This document shows, one piece after another, positions 43,696 through 52,350 of a stretch of 64,000 nt of DNA. Source of the DNA: Haladaptatus cibarius D43. GTDB lineage: Archaea > Halobacteriota > Halobacteria > Halobacteriales > Haladaptataceae. A model generated the notes under the pieces. That model did no database searches. It was not told where the DNA came from and saw nothing but the letters and a program-made list of their open reading frames with translations. The stretch lies in assembly GCF_000710615.1 (NCBI RefSeq), contig NZ_JDTH01000012.1, positions 1 to 64,000 on the forward strand, written 5' to 3'. The translations under genes were made by a program, and so were the position numbers. Numbering within the stretch: the first letter of the stretch is position 1; each line of letters starts with the position of its first letter.

Positions 43696-44812
43696 GAACC
43701 AAGGCGCTACTTCGAAGGAACTCGAACCAGAAACCAAGGAACTCATCGAGGAGTTCACCGACGAACTGGCCTACCCTGTGTTCAACCCCGCGCTCGTCCC
43801 CACGCAGGTGGACGCGAACACCATCCACATTCGTTCCGGACCCTGGAGCGGTCCAATCGTCACTATCGAGGACACCGAACACGACGACACGATAATGCGA
43901 CTCGTAGACCTCATCGACGGAGAAACCCACGTCAAGGAGATTCTCCACACCTTCCCCGACGACCAGACCGACGAGGTCGCGCAGGCGCTCGACAACCTCC
44001 AAGAGAAGAATATCATCTACGACCGACCGGAACACGAGGGCGACGAGGTGTATCCGCACCTGGCGCTGCAGTCCCGCTTCCGACGAACTGATCGGGAACG
44101 ACTCGAATCCAAGCAGGTTCTCATCGTCACGCTCGGCAAAATGGGTTCGATGGTGGCCGAAGACCTCTTGTCAATGGGCGTGGCAGAAGTTGCGCTCTAC
44201 CGACCGAAAAGCGACCCCGACGACCCGGACATCGCCGAGGAAGACGGCGTGACGCTGGTAGACGACCTCGACCTCAGAAGCGCAATCGAGGCCGCGGACT
44301 TCGTCGTCTACACCGCCGACCGGAGGTACGCGGAAATCGTCGCCGACATCAACGAGATAGCCCACGAGACGACGACGCCGTGGGTTTCGGCGCACGTGCT
44401 CGGCTTCGATGGTATCGTCGGACCTGCCGTGTTCCCCGGCGAGACTGCCTGCTATCGGTGTTTCGAGAAACGTATGCTGTCGAACATCTCGAACGTGGAA
44501 GGCTACGCCAGCTACCAAAACGCTGTCTCGAAGAGGGAAGACCTCGCGGCGGTCGGTCTACCGTCCCTCTCGCGGGCCATCGCGGGCTATCTGGCGCTCG
44601 ATTTGCTTCACCTCATCTCGTACGGTGTGGGGTACACCGCCGGGCGGATTATCAAGTTCGACTCGATGGATCTCTCTGTCGAAATCAACGACGTACTCAA
44701 ACTTCCGCGCTGTGAGGTCTGTGGCAAGACGACCGGCGACGACGATGCCCGACTCGTCAGTCTCGACGACCTGGTCGAGGCCGACCGAATCGGGTCGATG
44801 GGGGACGACTAG
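43685..44812 (+). CDS. RRE/E1-like partner protein of the azoline synthetase (SagC/ThiF type)
   Basis: The start at ATG 43685, preceded by GGAGGTGAG, gives 375 residues. The N-terminal ~100 residues resemble a PqqD-like RiPP recognition element that holds the precursor leader (P-V-F-N-P-A-L-V-P ... L-V-D-L-I-D-G ... L-Q-E-K-N-I-I-Y). A ThiF/E1-like fold follows (V-L-I-V-T-L-G-K-M-G-S-M-V-A-E-D). A zinc tetrathiolate is formed by C-Y-R-C (near 260) and C-E-V-C (near 348). Such proteins bind the leader and present it to YcaO. The stop is followed directly by the ycaO ATG, so translation is coupled. Confidence 0.85.
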   Translation: MTNENQGATSKELEPETKELIEEFTDELAYPVFNPALVPTQVDANTIHIRSGPWSGPIVTIEDTEHDDTIMRLVDLIDGETHVKEILHTFPDDQTDEVAQALDNLQEKNIIYDRPEHEGDEVYPHLALQSRFRRTDRERLESKQVLIVTLGKMGSMVAEDLLSMGVAEVALYRPKSDPDDPDIAEEDGVTLVDDLDLRSAIEAADFVVYTADRRYAEIVADINEIAHETTTPWVSAHVLGFDGIVGPAVFPGETACYRCFEKRMLSNISNVEGYASYQNAVSKREDLAAVGLPSLSRAIAGYLALDLLHLISYGVGYTAGRIIKFDSMDLSVEINDVLKLPRCEVCGKTTGDDDARLVSLDDLVEADRIGSMGDD

Positions 44813-46108
44813 ATGCAACCTCGAGCGCCGGTCGAAACGGCCATCGAACCGCAGTTCATGCGGTTGCTCGGTAATCGGACGGGCATCGTCAACGGTGTGC
44901 ACACGCTCCAGATGGAGCGGGAAGCGCCCGACGCCTCCCTCAGCAAACCGACGACCTGTGATTTCGCGGAGTTGGCCGACCTCGGAGGCGAGGTCAGCCT
45001 CGGACTCGGCGGCAAAGGGAAGAATTTGGAAGAAACGCTGATGAGCAGCATCGGGGAGACTGTTGAACGCTACTGCCTGTGCTGGCCCGAAGGTGTCGAG
45101 GAAATCACCGAAGCAACCTACGAGGAGATGCAGGAGCGCGAGACTGTCGTCGAGTACGAGCATCTCGACATCTTCTCCGAGGCGGTGCGCGAGGAACAAC
45201 TCGCCCCCTTCGAGTACGACACACCAATCTACTGGACGAGCGGCACGAACATGCACACCGGCGAAGAGGTGCACATTCCCGCAGAACACGTCTGGATGAG
45301 CATGGGGCCGATGGCCGACCGCCCGACGCGATTCATGGGAACGTCGAACGGCTGTGCGGCCGGTGGCTCGCTCGAGTCGGCGATTCTCGGGTCGATATAC
45401 GAACTCGTCGAGCGAGACGCCTTCATGCAGATGTGGGCGAGACAGGATCGACCGAATAAGATAGACCTCGACGCGTATCCACGAGTCAAGGAGTTCCGCG
45501 ACGAACACATCGACAACGAACACCTTGACGTGACGCTCGTGGACTTCGGTTCGTCGTTCGATATTCCGGCGGTGGGTGCAATCACCGTCAACCAGCGCGA
45601 CGAGACGCCAAACTTCATGCTCGGTGGGGGAGCGGCGGTTGACCTAGAAACCGCCATGATAGACGCACTCGTGGAAACCATCCAAGGCTGGCCCTACGCC
45701 ACAGAGATGGTCATACAGCACGACGGCGACGAAATCGTCCGGTCGGACATGAACGACAATTTCGACGTGAACGTCCTCTACTACGCGCGTCCGGAGAACT
45801 TCGATGACGTCTCTCACCTCTTGGAAGGCGACACGGTAGACATCGAGTCGAAGTACGACTTCCCGGCTGACGTCGGCGACTGGTTCGTCGGTGAGAAACT
45901 CGACTACTGTCTCGACCAGCTCGAAGCGGCCGATTGCACGCCGGTCGCATTCGACCTCGGGACGCGCGACGTGGAGGAACTCGGCTTCAGGGTGACGCGC
46001 GTGTTCATCCCCGAACTCGTAATGCTGTCGCCGCCGTCTCTTCTCCCGGCGAACCATCCGCAGTTAGACGACGTCGAAGTCACCGACAAGCCGCACCCGT
46101 ACCCGTAG
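44813..46108 (+). CDS. sagD: YcaO-type azoline-forming cyclodehydratase
   Basis: A 431-residue YcaO protein starting right after the previous stop. The ATP site motifs are S-S-I-G-E-T-V-E-R-Y-C near 80, S-I-Y-E-L-V-E-R-D-A-F near 195 and the A-L-V-E-T-I-Q-G-W region near 285. The C-terminus ends P-H-P-Y-P, the PxPxP motif that marks YcaOs acting on Cys/Ser/Thr to form thiazolines and oxazolines with ATP. Together with SagB and the E1-like protein this is a complete azole-forming set, as in streptolysin S clusters. Substrate assignment to the peptide at 50400 is inferred from its SagA-like core. Confidence 0.92.
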   Translation: MQPRAPVETAIEPQFMRLLGNRTGIVNGVHTLQMEREAPDASLSKPTTCDFAELADLGGEVSLGLGGKGKNLEETLMSSIGETVERYCLCWPEGVEEITEATYEEMQERETVVEYEHLDIFSEAVREEQLAPFEYDTPIYWTSGTNMHTGEEVHIPAEHVWMSMGPMADRPTRFMGTSNGCAAGGSLESAILGSIYELVERDAFMQMWARQDRPNKIDLDAYPRVKEFRDEHIDNEHLDVTLVDFGSSFDIPAVGAITVNQRDETPNFMLGGGAAVDLETAMIDALVETIQGWPYATEMVIQHDGDEIVRSDMNDNFDVNVLYYARPENFDDVSHLLEGDTVDIESKYDFPADVGDWFVGEKLDYCLDQLEAADCTPVAFDLGTRDVEELGFRVTRVFIPELVMLSPPSLLPANHPQLDDVEVTDKPHPYP

Positions 46109-46183
46109 TACGACCGCTCCAATACTTTTTATCGGTTTCTGGACGAAGGTCGTAACCAGTCTCGCCGCTCCGTTCTCGGCGAC

Positions 46184-46795
46184 TCACCGTTTGTTTCCGA
46201 AACCGCCGACGGCCCAGTAGATGTACGCGAGATTGTAGCCGACGTGGGCCAGCATCGGCGATAGCAACGACCCGGTAGCGACGTACAGGAGACAGTAGAC
46301 GACGCCGTTGGCGGTTTTGAGCGCGACTTCTCGTTTTCCTTCGCGGTGGTGAACGATACCGAACAGCACCGACGACGACGCGACGTATGCGATAGCACCG
46401 TACTCGGCGAGCACGACGGTCGGGATACCGCGGAATACCACTTCTTCAGCCGGTGCGATAGCCAGAACCGGAACCATCCAGCGGAGTCGCTGGCGACCCT
46501 TGGTAGCGCGGCGGCCGGTTTGGTACGCCACTATCGCCACGTCAAACTGGTACATACCGACACCCACTACCAGAAAGAGGAGGTAGTACGGGCGGAACGT
46601 GAACGGAAGTTCGAGCGGGAACGAATACAGGACTGCGACTGTGAATGCAGCGACGAAGGGGACGTACAGCCAGCTATTGTGCCTTTCCTGGAACTTGTAG
46701 CCGAAAACCCGTCCGCCAACTGCCGAGAGGACAAAGTAATACGTGCCGGACAACACCGGAAATACAACGACCAGCAGACCCCACAGCAAATTCAT
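46184..46795 (-). CDS. CPBP-family intramembrane protease (leader peptidase/immunity candidate)
   Basis: A 203-residue protein with about seven hydrophobic segments. It carries the CPBP/Abi motifs A-E-E-V-V-F-R-G (near 123), F-G-I-V-H-H (near 151) and A-H-V-G-Y-N (near 187). Family members cleave CaaX-type or precursor peptides, and SagE-type members of LAP clusters process the precursor or give immunity. It is the only gene on the minus strand within the core of the cluster, so it may have its own control. Protease activity is inferred from intact Glu-Glu, Arg and His residues. Confidence 0.85.
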   Translation of the reverse strand: MNLLWGLLVVVFPVLSGTYYFVLSAVGGRVFGYKFQERHNSWLYVPFVAAFTVAVLYSFPLELPFTFRPYYLLFLVVGVGMYQFDVAIVAYQTGRRATKGRQRLRWMVPVLAIAPAEEVVFRGIPTVVLAEYGAIAYVASSSVLFGIVHHREGKREVALKTANGVVYCLLYVATGSLLSPMLAHVGYNLAYIYWAVGGFGNKR

Positions 46796-46913
46796 CTGTT
46801 ATCTTATATATTCACCACCAGTATTTAAACCCGGCGCGAACGCTCCGATAAAAAACGTTCTCCCCCGTTCTGAACACGATACTTATATTTATCATCAGGA
46901 AGGAACAATTATT

Positions 46914-48254
46914 ATGGTTGTTGAGGGAGGAAAGTCAGAGTCTCCTACAATTCAGGTGGAGCCGGAACAGCCGCTGTTCAGCCAGCCAGTCGAAATACTC
47001 GTTGCCGGTATCGAGCCGGGCGCAAACATCACTGTCGAGGCGCGAATGCCGCTCGAAGACGGCATTTGGGCGTCAAGGGCGACGTTCAAAGCGGACGACG
47101 AGGGACAGATAGACCTATCATCTCAGGCACCGATTAGCGGCACCTACGAGAGCGCAGATCCGATGGGACTGTTCTGGTCGATGTCGCTGGAGACGGCCAA
47201 AGACATGACCGAAGGTTCCGACGAAGACGTGACTTCGGTCGTCGCGCACTTGACCGCGATGGACGACGGCGAGGAAATCGCATCGACGGAGTTCGAGCGC
47301 CACTTCGCCGTCCCGGGTATCGAAACGACGGACGTGCGTGAGCAGGGACTCGTGGCGAAGTTTTACGAACCGCTGGGAGACGGCCCACACGAACCGGTGA
47401 TACTGCTTGGCGGGTCCGAAGGTGGTCTCCCGAACTGGCAGACGGCGTCACTGTTGGCCTCCAACGGTTACGCGGTTCTCGCGCTGGCGTACTTCGGCAC
47501 GGACGGTCTTCCGGACGCTCTTCAGCACGTGCGCCAGGAATATTTCGAAGCCGCGATAGACTGGCTGAGTGCTCGGAGCGACATTCAGAGCGCGCCCATC
47601 GGCATTGTCGGCTACTCTCGCGGGGCCGAACTGGCGCTGTTGCTCGGAGCGAACAACGTCGAAATCAGTACCGTCGTCGCGTTCGCACCGAGTCACGTTG
47701 TCTTCCAAGGTCTCCCGGAGGGTTGGGAAACGGCCGGGTCCGCGTGGAACACCGAAGGCTCACAAGTCCCGTACGTCTCCTACGACTTCACGATGTGGAC
47801 GCTCCTCAGCGCTCTGAAATCGTGGGTCATTCGACGACCGCTCGCGTTCGGGTCGGTGTACCGACGCGGCCTCGAAAAAGCCGACGAAGAGACGGTCGAA
47901 TCGGCCACGATTTCGGTCGAAGATATTGGAGGGCCGGTACTCCTCGTCAGCGGTCAAGACGACCGCATGTGGCCCGCCTCCGAGATGGCTGATGAGGTAG
48001 TCGAGCGACTTGACGAAAAGGGATACTCGCATCGATACGAACACCTTACCTACGAGAATGCCGGTCATGGCATCGGCGTTCCGTACCGACCGACGACTGA
48101 CTCGACGACTAGCGGGCAGTTCATGCCCGGCCTCCCCTTCGCCTTGGGTGGGACGCCCGAGGGGACGGCGAACGCGGAAGCCGATACGTGGCCGTACGTA
48201 CTCGAATTTTTAGATGAAGGGCTACGCGCGGCGACCGAAGCTAGTGCACCATAG
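46914..48254 (+). CDS. BAAT/acyl-CoA thioester hydrolase-family protein
   Basis: ATG 46914 is preceded by AGGAAGGA and a TATA-like stretch (46881-46892); the protein has 446 residues. The N-terminal ~130 residues are the beta-sandwich of the BAAT/thioester-hydrolase family (E-P-G-A-N-I-T-V-E-A). The alpha/beta-hydrolase domain has nucleophile Ser in G-Y-S-R-G-A-E-L-A-L (near 235), Asp in S-G-Q-D-D-R-M-W-P (near 350) and His in N-A-G-H-G-I-G-V-P-Y (near 387). The family hydrolyses acyl-thioesters or joins acyl groups to amino acids. In a RiPP cluster it might acylate, deacylate or hydrolyse the peptide; this is speculative. No signal peptide is seen. Confidence 0.8.
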   Translation: MVVEGGKSESPTIQVEPEQPLFSQPVEILVAGIEPGANITVEARMPLEDGIWASRATFKADDEGQIDLSSQAPISGTYESADPMGLFWSMSLETAKDMTEGSDEDVTSVVAHLTAMDDGEEIASTEFERHFAVPGIETTDVREQGLVAKFYEPLGDGPHEPVILLGGSEGGLPNWQTASLLASNGYAVLALAYFGTDGLPDALQHVRQEYFEAAIDWLSARSDIQSAPIGIVGYSRGAELALLLGANNVEISTVVAFAPSHVVFQGLPEGWETAGSAWNTEGSQVPYVSYDFTMWTLLSALKSWVIRRPLAFGSVYRRGLEKADEETVESATISVEDIGGPVLLVSGQDDRMWPASEMADEVVERLDEKGYSHRYEHLTYENAGHGIGVPYRPTTDSTTSGQFMPGLPFALGGTPEGTANAEADTWPYVLEFLDEGLRAATEASAP

Positions 48255-48410
48255 CTGTCATCAGTGACCGGCGACTCTCTCCCTCTCGAACTTGCCGACT
48301 CGGGACACCCGGCGTTTTTCGAAGACGGCATCCACTTTGATACGACAACTTACTGGGAAAAGACTATATACCTATATTCTCACTGTCTATCATAAGAGAA
48401 TTAGAATGTC

Positions 48411-49307
48411 ATGGGTAACGAAAACGAATCGAAGGTACGAATGAATACACATTATAGTACGTCGTCCCACTCCTCGTGGCCGCGACAGGTGAAGAGTTTC
48501 TTCGTCCGAGCTATCAAGGAACTCTTTCGAAGTCGAGTTGCGCTCTTCTGGTCGATAGGCTGGCCCATCGGTTGGTACTTCCTGACGATGGCGTTGTTCA
48601 TTGAAGTTCCCGAACAGGTGCCCGCAGACCAAGTGGAGACGGTATTGTCAAGTATAAAGGCGAGCAACGCCATCTCGTTCGGTATCTTTGGGGCGTTCAC
48701 CGTCTCGCTCGTCACGTTCGCCAACAATTTCACCGACGACTTGGAAGCAAAGCGCTACCGAAAGCTCCGTTCGCTCCCGGTTTCCCCGTCGGCAGACCTG
48801 ACCGGTCGTTTTCTCGCAGGGACGCTGCTCGGAGCGGTATCGTTCTGTTCCGTGTTAGTCGCGGGCTACCTGCACGGTGCGTCGTTCAACCCGCGTAGCT
48901 CGATGTCGATTCCGATCACGGCAGTGGCGCTCTTCCTATTCTGCATTATCGGGATGTCAATCGCCGTCCTACTCGCCGTCGTCGTCCAGAAAGGTGAGTA
49001 CCTCACTGCCATCTCGAACACCGTGTTGATGATTCTTTACTTCATCACGGGATTCAACGGCGCGTCACCGCGCATGATTCCGGAGGGGAATCGCTGGATA
49101 GTCAACGTGCTCCCGAACTCGCTGGCGACTCGAATGCAGATGTACTACATGACTGACTTCTCCGTCGAAGGAACCGGACTGACACCGCCACCGGTACCGA
49201 ACGGCATCGAACACTTCGCGCTCCTCACCGGATACGCGATTGTGTTGTGGCTCGGTTCCGTACTTGTTATGCGTCGCATGATGTACTACGGAGAGGGTGG
49301 TGAGTAG
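48411..49307 (+). CDS. ABC-2 type transporter permease (exporter 1)
   Basis: A 298-residue membrane protein. ATG 48411 is the first start; ATG 48441 (M-N-T-H-Y) is an alternative. Six hydrophobic segments are seen after a ~50-residue cytosolic N-terminus: A-L-F-W-S-I-G-W-P-I-G-W near 45, F-G-I-F-G-A-F-T-V-S near 90, then segments near 140, 170, 205 and 275. The loop E-A-K-R-Y-R-K-L-R-S-L-P-V-S is typical of ABC-2 drug and peptide exporters. The stop TAG is followed directly by the ATG of the ATPase. It probably exports a mature RiPP or gives self-protection. Confidence 0.85.
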   Translation: MGNENESKVRMNTHYSTSSHSSWPRQVKSFFVRAIKELFRSRVALFWSIGWPIGWYFLTMALFIEVPEQVPADQVETVLSSIKASNAISFGIFGAFTVSLVTFANNFTDDLEAKRYRKLRSLPVSPSADLTGRFLAGTLLGAVSFCSVLVAGYLHGASFNPRSSMSIPITAVALFLFCIIGMSIAVLLAVVVQKGEYLTAISNTVLMILYFITGFNGASPRMIPEGNRWIVNVLPNSLATRMQMYYMTDFSVEGTGLTPPPVPNGIEHFALLTGYAIVLWLGSVLVMRRMMYYGEGGE

Positions 49308-50198
49308 ATGAGCGAAACGATAATCAAAGTGGACGATGTATCGAAGAGCTTCGACGAAGGCGGCATTCTAGACGGACTGAGCCTCGAAATCGAGGACGAC
49401 GAACTGACCCTGCTGATGGGTCCGAACGGAGCCGGAAAGACTGTCCTACTCGCGTGTCTCGCTGGCGGCTTGAATCCGACTGACGGTAGTATCCGCGTGT
49501 TCGGCCAATCGCCCAAGGAAGCACGGTCGTACATGAGCTTCATGATTCAGGGCGGGCTTGCACTCCCGTATCTCAACGGCTACGAGAACATCTCGTTCTA
49601 CGAGGGACTACACCCGAGCGCGACCGAAGATTGGCGCGAAATAGTGGACATGATGGACCTCACGGAGGACCTTGACCGTCCGGTTCGAGACTACTCCGGC
49701 GGGATGAAACAAAAGCTAGAGCTTTCCATCGCCCTCAGCACGGATGTTCCGCTGTACCTGCTCGACGAACCGACCTCCGAATTGGATATGACGACCATCG
49801 ACCAGCTGCACTCGCTGCTACAAGACGAACTGGAGCGCGAGAAGGCCGTCGTCATGACGAGTCACACCCCGCGCGACGTGGACATCGCCGACCGAATCGT
49901 CTTCGTCAACCACGGTGGCGTGGTCGCCTCCGGAAAGCCAACCGAACTACGGGACAATGTCCCGTCAGTCGTCCGAATCGTTGGCGGGAGAGACAGTGAC
50001 AACCAACAAATTTCGGAGTTCGTCCGAAACGGACGGCTGTTCGAGAGCGGACAGGATCGCCGAGGATTCCTGCGGGACGACGCCGACGTCGAGCAGGTGC
50101 GCTCGGCGATAGACACGCAGCGTGCGGAGGTGACGGTAGAACGAACCAGTCACGAGGACATGTTCAACTACTATACTCGGATTCACGCGGCCGAGTGA
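49308..50198 (+). CDS. ABC transporter ATPase (exporter 1)
   Basis: A 296-residue nucleotide-binding protein. Walker A is G-P-N-G-A-G-K-T-V-L-L near 44, the Q-loop M-I-Q-G near 82, the signature Y-S-G-G-M-K-Q-K near 134, Walker B L-Y-L-L-D-E-P-T-S near 154 and the H-loop T-S-H-T near 188. The ~75-residue C-terminal extension is variable, as in drug/bacteriocin-type ATPases. It is coupled to the permease without spacing. The SagA-like precursor gene follows 201 bases later, which supports a role in its export or immunity. Confidence 0.9.
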   Translation: MSETIIKVDDVSKSFDEGGILDGLSLEIEDDELTLLMGPNGAGKTVLLACLAGGLNPTDGSIRVFGQSPKEARSYMSFMIQGGLALPYLNGYENISFYEGLHPSATEDWREIVDMMDLTEDLDRPVRDYSGGMKQKLELSIALSTDVPLYLLDEPTSELDMTTIDQLHSLLQDELEREKAVVMTSHTPRDVDIADRIVFVNHGGVVASGKPTELRDNVPSVVRIVGGRDSDNQQISEFVRNGRLFESGQDRRGFLRDDADVEQVRSAIDTQRAEVTVERTSHEDMFNYYTRIHAAE

Positions 50199-50365
50199 GC
50201 CTCTCGCCGTCGTCAACCGAACACTAAGAAAAAGCTAATAATCATTGCAAATATACGTCTCTCGCATCGGTGATTTACCTGCGGTACAGGACTACGAGTT
50301 GAAATGATTCGTGAAAACCATATTCTAGACAATATATATTACAATAATTATGTCAGAAGGATAAA

Positions 50366-50373
50366 TTTATAAG
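50366..50373 (+). promoter_or_regulatory. TATA box of the SagA-like precursor gene
   Basis: TTTATAAG centred near 50370, inside an A+T-rich spacer. The predicted start of transcription (about 50395-50397) falls just before ATG 50400 and after ATG 50385, so the shorter, leaderless ORF is favoured. Confidence 0.6.
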
Positions 50374-50399
50374 TATACGTAATAATGTGTGAATGCAGT

Positions 50400-50528
50400 A
50401 TGAAGCTAGATATCACGGACGAGTCCGAACGAGGTCGCAATGCCCCTGTTAGCGCCGGTGTAGCGGGAAGCTGTTCCTGTTCCCACACGTGTACGTGCTG
50501 CTGTACCTGTAGCTGTAACAGCGCATAA
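50400..50528 (+). CDS. SagA-like LAP precursor peptide (Cys/Ser/Thr-rich core)
   Basis: A 42-residue peptide; ATG 50385 would add five residues (M-C-E-C-S), but the TATA position favours 50400. The leader is polar (M-K-L-D-I-T-D-E-S-E-R-G-R-N-A-P-V-S-A), then G-V-A-G-S leads to the core CSCSHTCTCCCTCSCNSA, with eight Cys and seven Ser/Thr. The layout (short leader, V-A/G-G-type cleavage site, then a dense Cys/Ser/Thr block) matches streptolysin S precursor SagA and other linear azole-containing peptides. The YcaO/SagB set in the cluster should turn Cys and some Ser/Thr into azoles. The LanM could also dehydrate its Ser/Thr. It is followed by 174 bases without a gene. Confidence 0.85.
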   Translation: MKLDITDESERGRNAPVSAGVAGSCSCSHTCTCCCTCSCNSA

Positions 50529-50702
50529 TCATGTGAGTAGGCGGTACAGGCACACAACCAAGCGTTTCTCGCGGTGACCTAATCTGTCGTCACGGTGAGA
50601 GTGTCGTCTCTGCTTCGAACACGTCAGACCGATAGTCGTCCCTAATAATAGCCACGCCGAACCGTAGAAGTTCTCGCTGGCAACCCGCGAGAGATTCGAG
50701 GA

Positions 50703-51155
50703 TTAGTTGCGGTTCCGCTGCCGAGCCTCTTCCGTCGAGTCGCGGCGGTTCGAGCGGTTGGAGCCCGACCCGGAGTCGTTCGGCCGACCGTCTGCGACGG
50801 TTTCCGTTTCCAGCAGTCGTTCGACCTGTTTTTCGAACTCCGCCTCCCCGATTTCGCCGCGCGCGTACCGTTCACGAAGAGTGTTGATCGCGTGGTCTTC
50901 GTCCGGACGAGTCGGGGAAGAACGGCTCTGCGTCTGCGTTCTGTGGTTCGAGTCGTACCACTGGGCGGCGGTTCGAGCAGCCGGGAGCACCGCCGAAAAT
51001 CCGACAACGAAGACTATCCAGAACATCGAATAGCCGAGCAGCAACAGTCCGATTCCGAGGAAGACTATCAGCGTCGGCACCATCCGGTCAACGACAGACG
51101 TGAGCGACTGGGGTTCGCTGGAAGCAGTGTGTTCGTTCCAGTCTCTACTCATCAT
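50703..51155 (-). CDS. SHOCT-domain membrane protein
   Basis: A 150-residue protein. Two adjacent hydrophobic helices (M-V-P-T-L-I-V-F-L-G-I-G-L-L-L-L, then W-I-V-F-V-V-G-F-S-A-V) cover residues ~25-60. A linker with Gln/Ser/Thr leads to a SHOCT motif near 90-115: A-I-N-T-L-R-E-R-Y-A-R-G-E-I-G-E-A-E-F-E. The tail is Arg/Asn/Ser-rich. SHOCT domains are short helical oligomerisation modules at the end of many haloarchaeal membrane proteins. It lies inside the RiPP region on the minus strand; a part in immunity or regulation is possible but unsupported. Confidence 0.78.
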   Translation of the reverse strand: MMSRDWNEHTASSEPQSLTSVVDRMVPTLIVFLGIGLLLLGYSMFWIVFVVGFSAVLPAARTAAQWYDSNHRTQTQSRSSPTRPDEDHAINTLRERYARGEIGEAEFEKQVERLLETETVADGRPNDSGSGSNRSNRRDSTEEARQRNRN

Positions 51156-51339
51156 ATAATGGATTATACACTCTTGAAAGTAAAGTTACTGCTGTCCCCA
51201 TCGGTTGCCGAATGCGCATTCGAGTACCACTGATGTCATCTGACAGATATTAACGCAGACGTTCACATCGGAATTACAGATTCCTAACTTCAGAACAGTT
51301 AAAACATTAATGTCATATAACTATATGATAGACAATAGT

Positions 51340-52350
51340 ATGGAGATAGCCGAGATGCCAGCGATACGCGTCGAGGGATTGCAAAAGACGTTCGGGGACG
51401 ATGAGGCTGCCGTAACTGCTATCGACGATATCTCGTTCGAAATCGAGAGCGGAACTGTCGTCGGGATACTCGGCCCGAACGGGGCCGGAAAGACAACGAC
51501 GATCAAGTCGATGCTCGGGCTGGTACTTCCCGACGCAGGAACCGTCGAAATCACGGGACAAGATGTTCACGAACGGCCGAGCCGCGCGTACAAAAACGTC
51601 GGTGCGATACTCGAAGGTGCACGGAACATCTACTGGAAACTCACGGTGCAGGAAAATCTCTCCTTTTTTGCGGGCATCGGCGGAGACGACCCAAGCGAAT
51701 TATACGACCGACACGAAGCACTGCTGAAACAGTTCGACCTCGACGATTACGCTGACACCCCAGTTAACGACCTTTCCCGGGGGATGAAACAAAAAGCCTC
51801 TCTGGCATCGACACTAGCGCGTGACGTTGACGTTGTGTTCATGGACGAACCGACCCTCGGACTCGACATCGAAACGTCACTCGAACTCCGTGCCGAACTC
51901 AAGCGACTCGCCGACGAGGACGTAACCATCGTACTCTGTAGTCACGACATGGATGTCATCGAAACGGTCTGTGACAGCGTTTTAATACTCAACAACGGTT
52001 CCATCATCGAGTACGACGAGGTGAACGCGTTGCTGGACTTATTCCACACGCGCCAGTACGAAATTACTCTCGAACGTCCGGTTGGCAGTCACGTCCGACA
52101 GCAACTTGAACGGGTGATAGACGCGGACATCACGGAGGCGGGTGACCGACTCACCGTTGTGTTCACCGTCGTTGAGGGGGACGAAATATACGACGCGGTC
52201 AACATCCTTCAGGACAACGAACAGGACATTCGGGACATCACTTCTGTCGAACCGAACTTGGAGGACGTGTTCCTTCGACTCACCGAAACGGGCCCGAAAT
52301 CGGATGGGTCAGGCGTCGCACAGGAGGTGAGCAACGTTGGCAACGACTGA
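51340..52350 (+). CDS. ABC transporter ATPase (exporter 2)
   Basis: ATG 51340 is chosen because a TATA-like element (51313-51325) lies ~25 bases before it; ATG 51310 and 51355 are alternatives. The protein has ~336 residues. Walker A G-P-N-G-A-G-K-T-T-T near 50, signature L-S-R-G-M-K-Q-K near 150, Walker B V-V-F-M-D-E-P-T-L-G-L-D near 170 and H-loop C-S-H-D near 205 are present. The C-terminal ~100-residue extension is like that of DrrA/NatA-type exporter ATPases. It is coupled to the permease gene, whose start lies inside this gene's 3' end. A second exporter suggests one per product or export plus immunity. Confidence 0.9.
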   Translation: MEIAEMPAIRVEGLQKTFGDDEAAVTAIDDISFEIESGTVVGILGPNGAGKTTTIKSMLGLVLPDAGTVEITGQDVHERPSRAYKNVGAILEGARNIYWKLTVQENLSFFAGIGGDDPSELYDRHEALLKQFDLDDYADTPVNDLSRGMKQKASLASTLARDVDVVFMDEPTLGLDIETSLELRAELKRLADEDVTIVLCSHDMDVIETVCDSVLILNNGSIIEYDEVNALLDLFHTRQYEITLERPVGSHVRQQLERVIDADITEAGDRLTVVFTVVEGDEIYDAVNILQDNEQDIRDITSVEPNLEDVFLRLTETGPKSDGSGVAQEVSNVGND

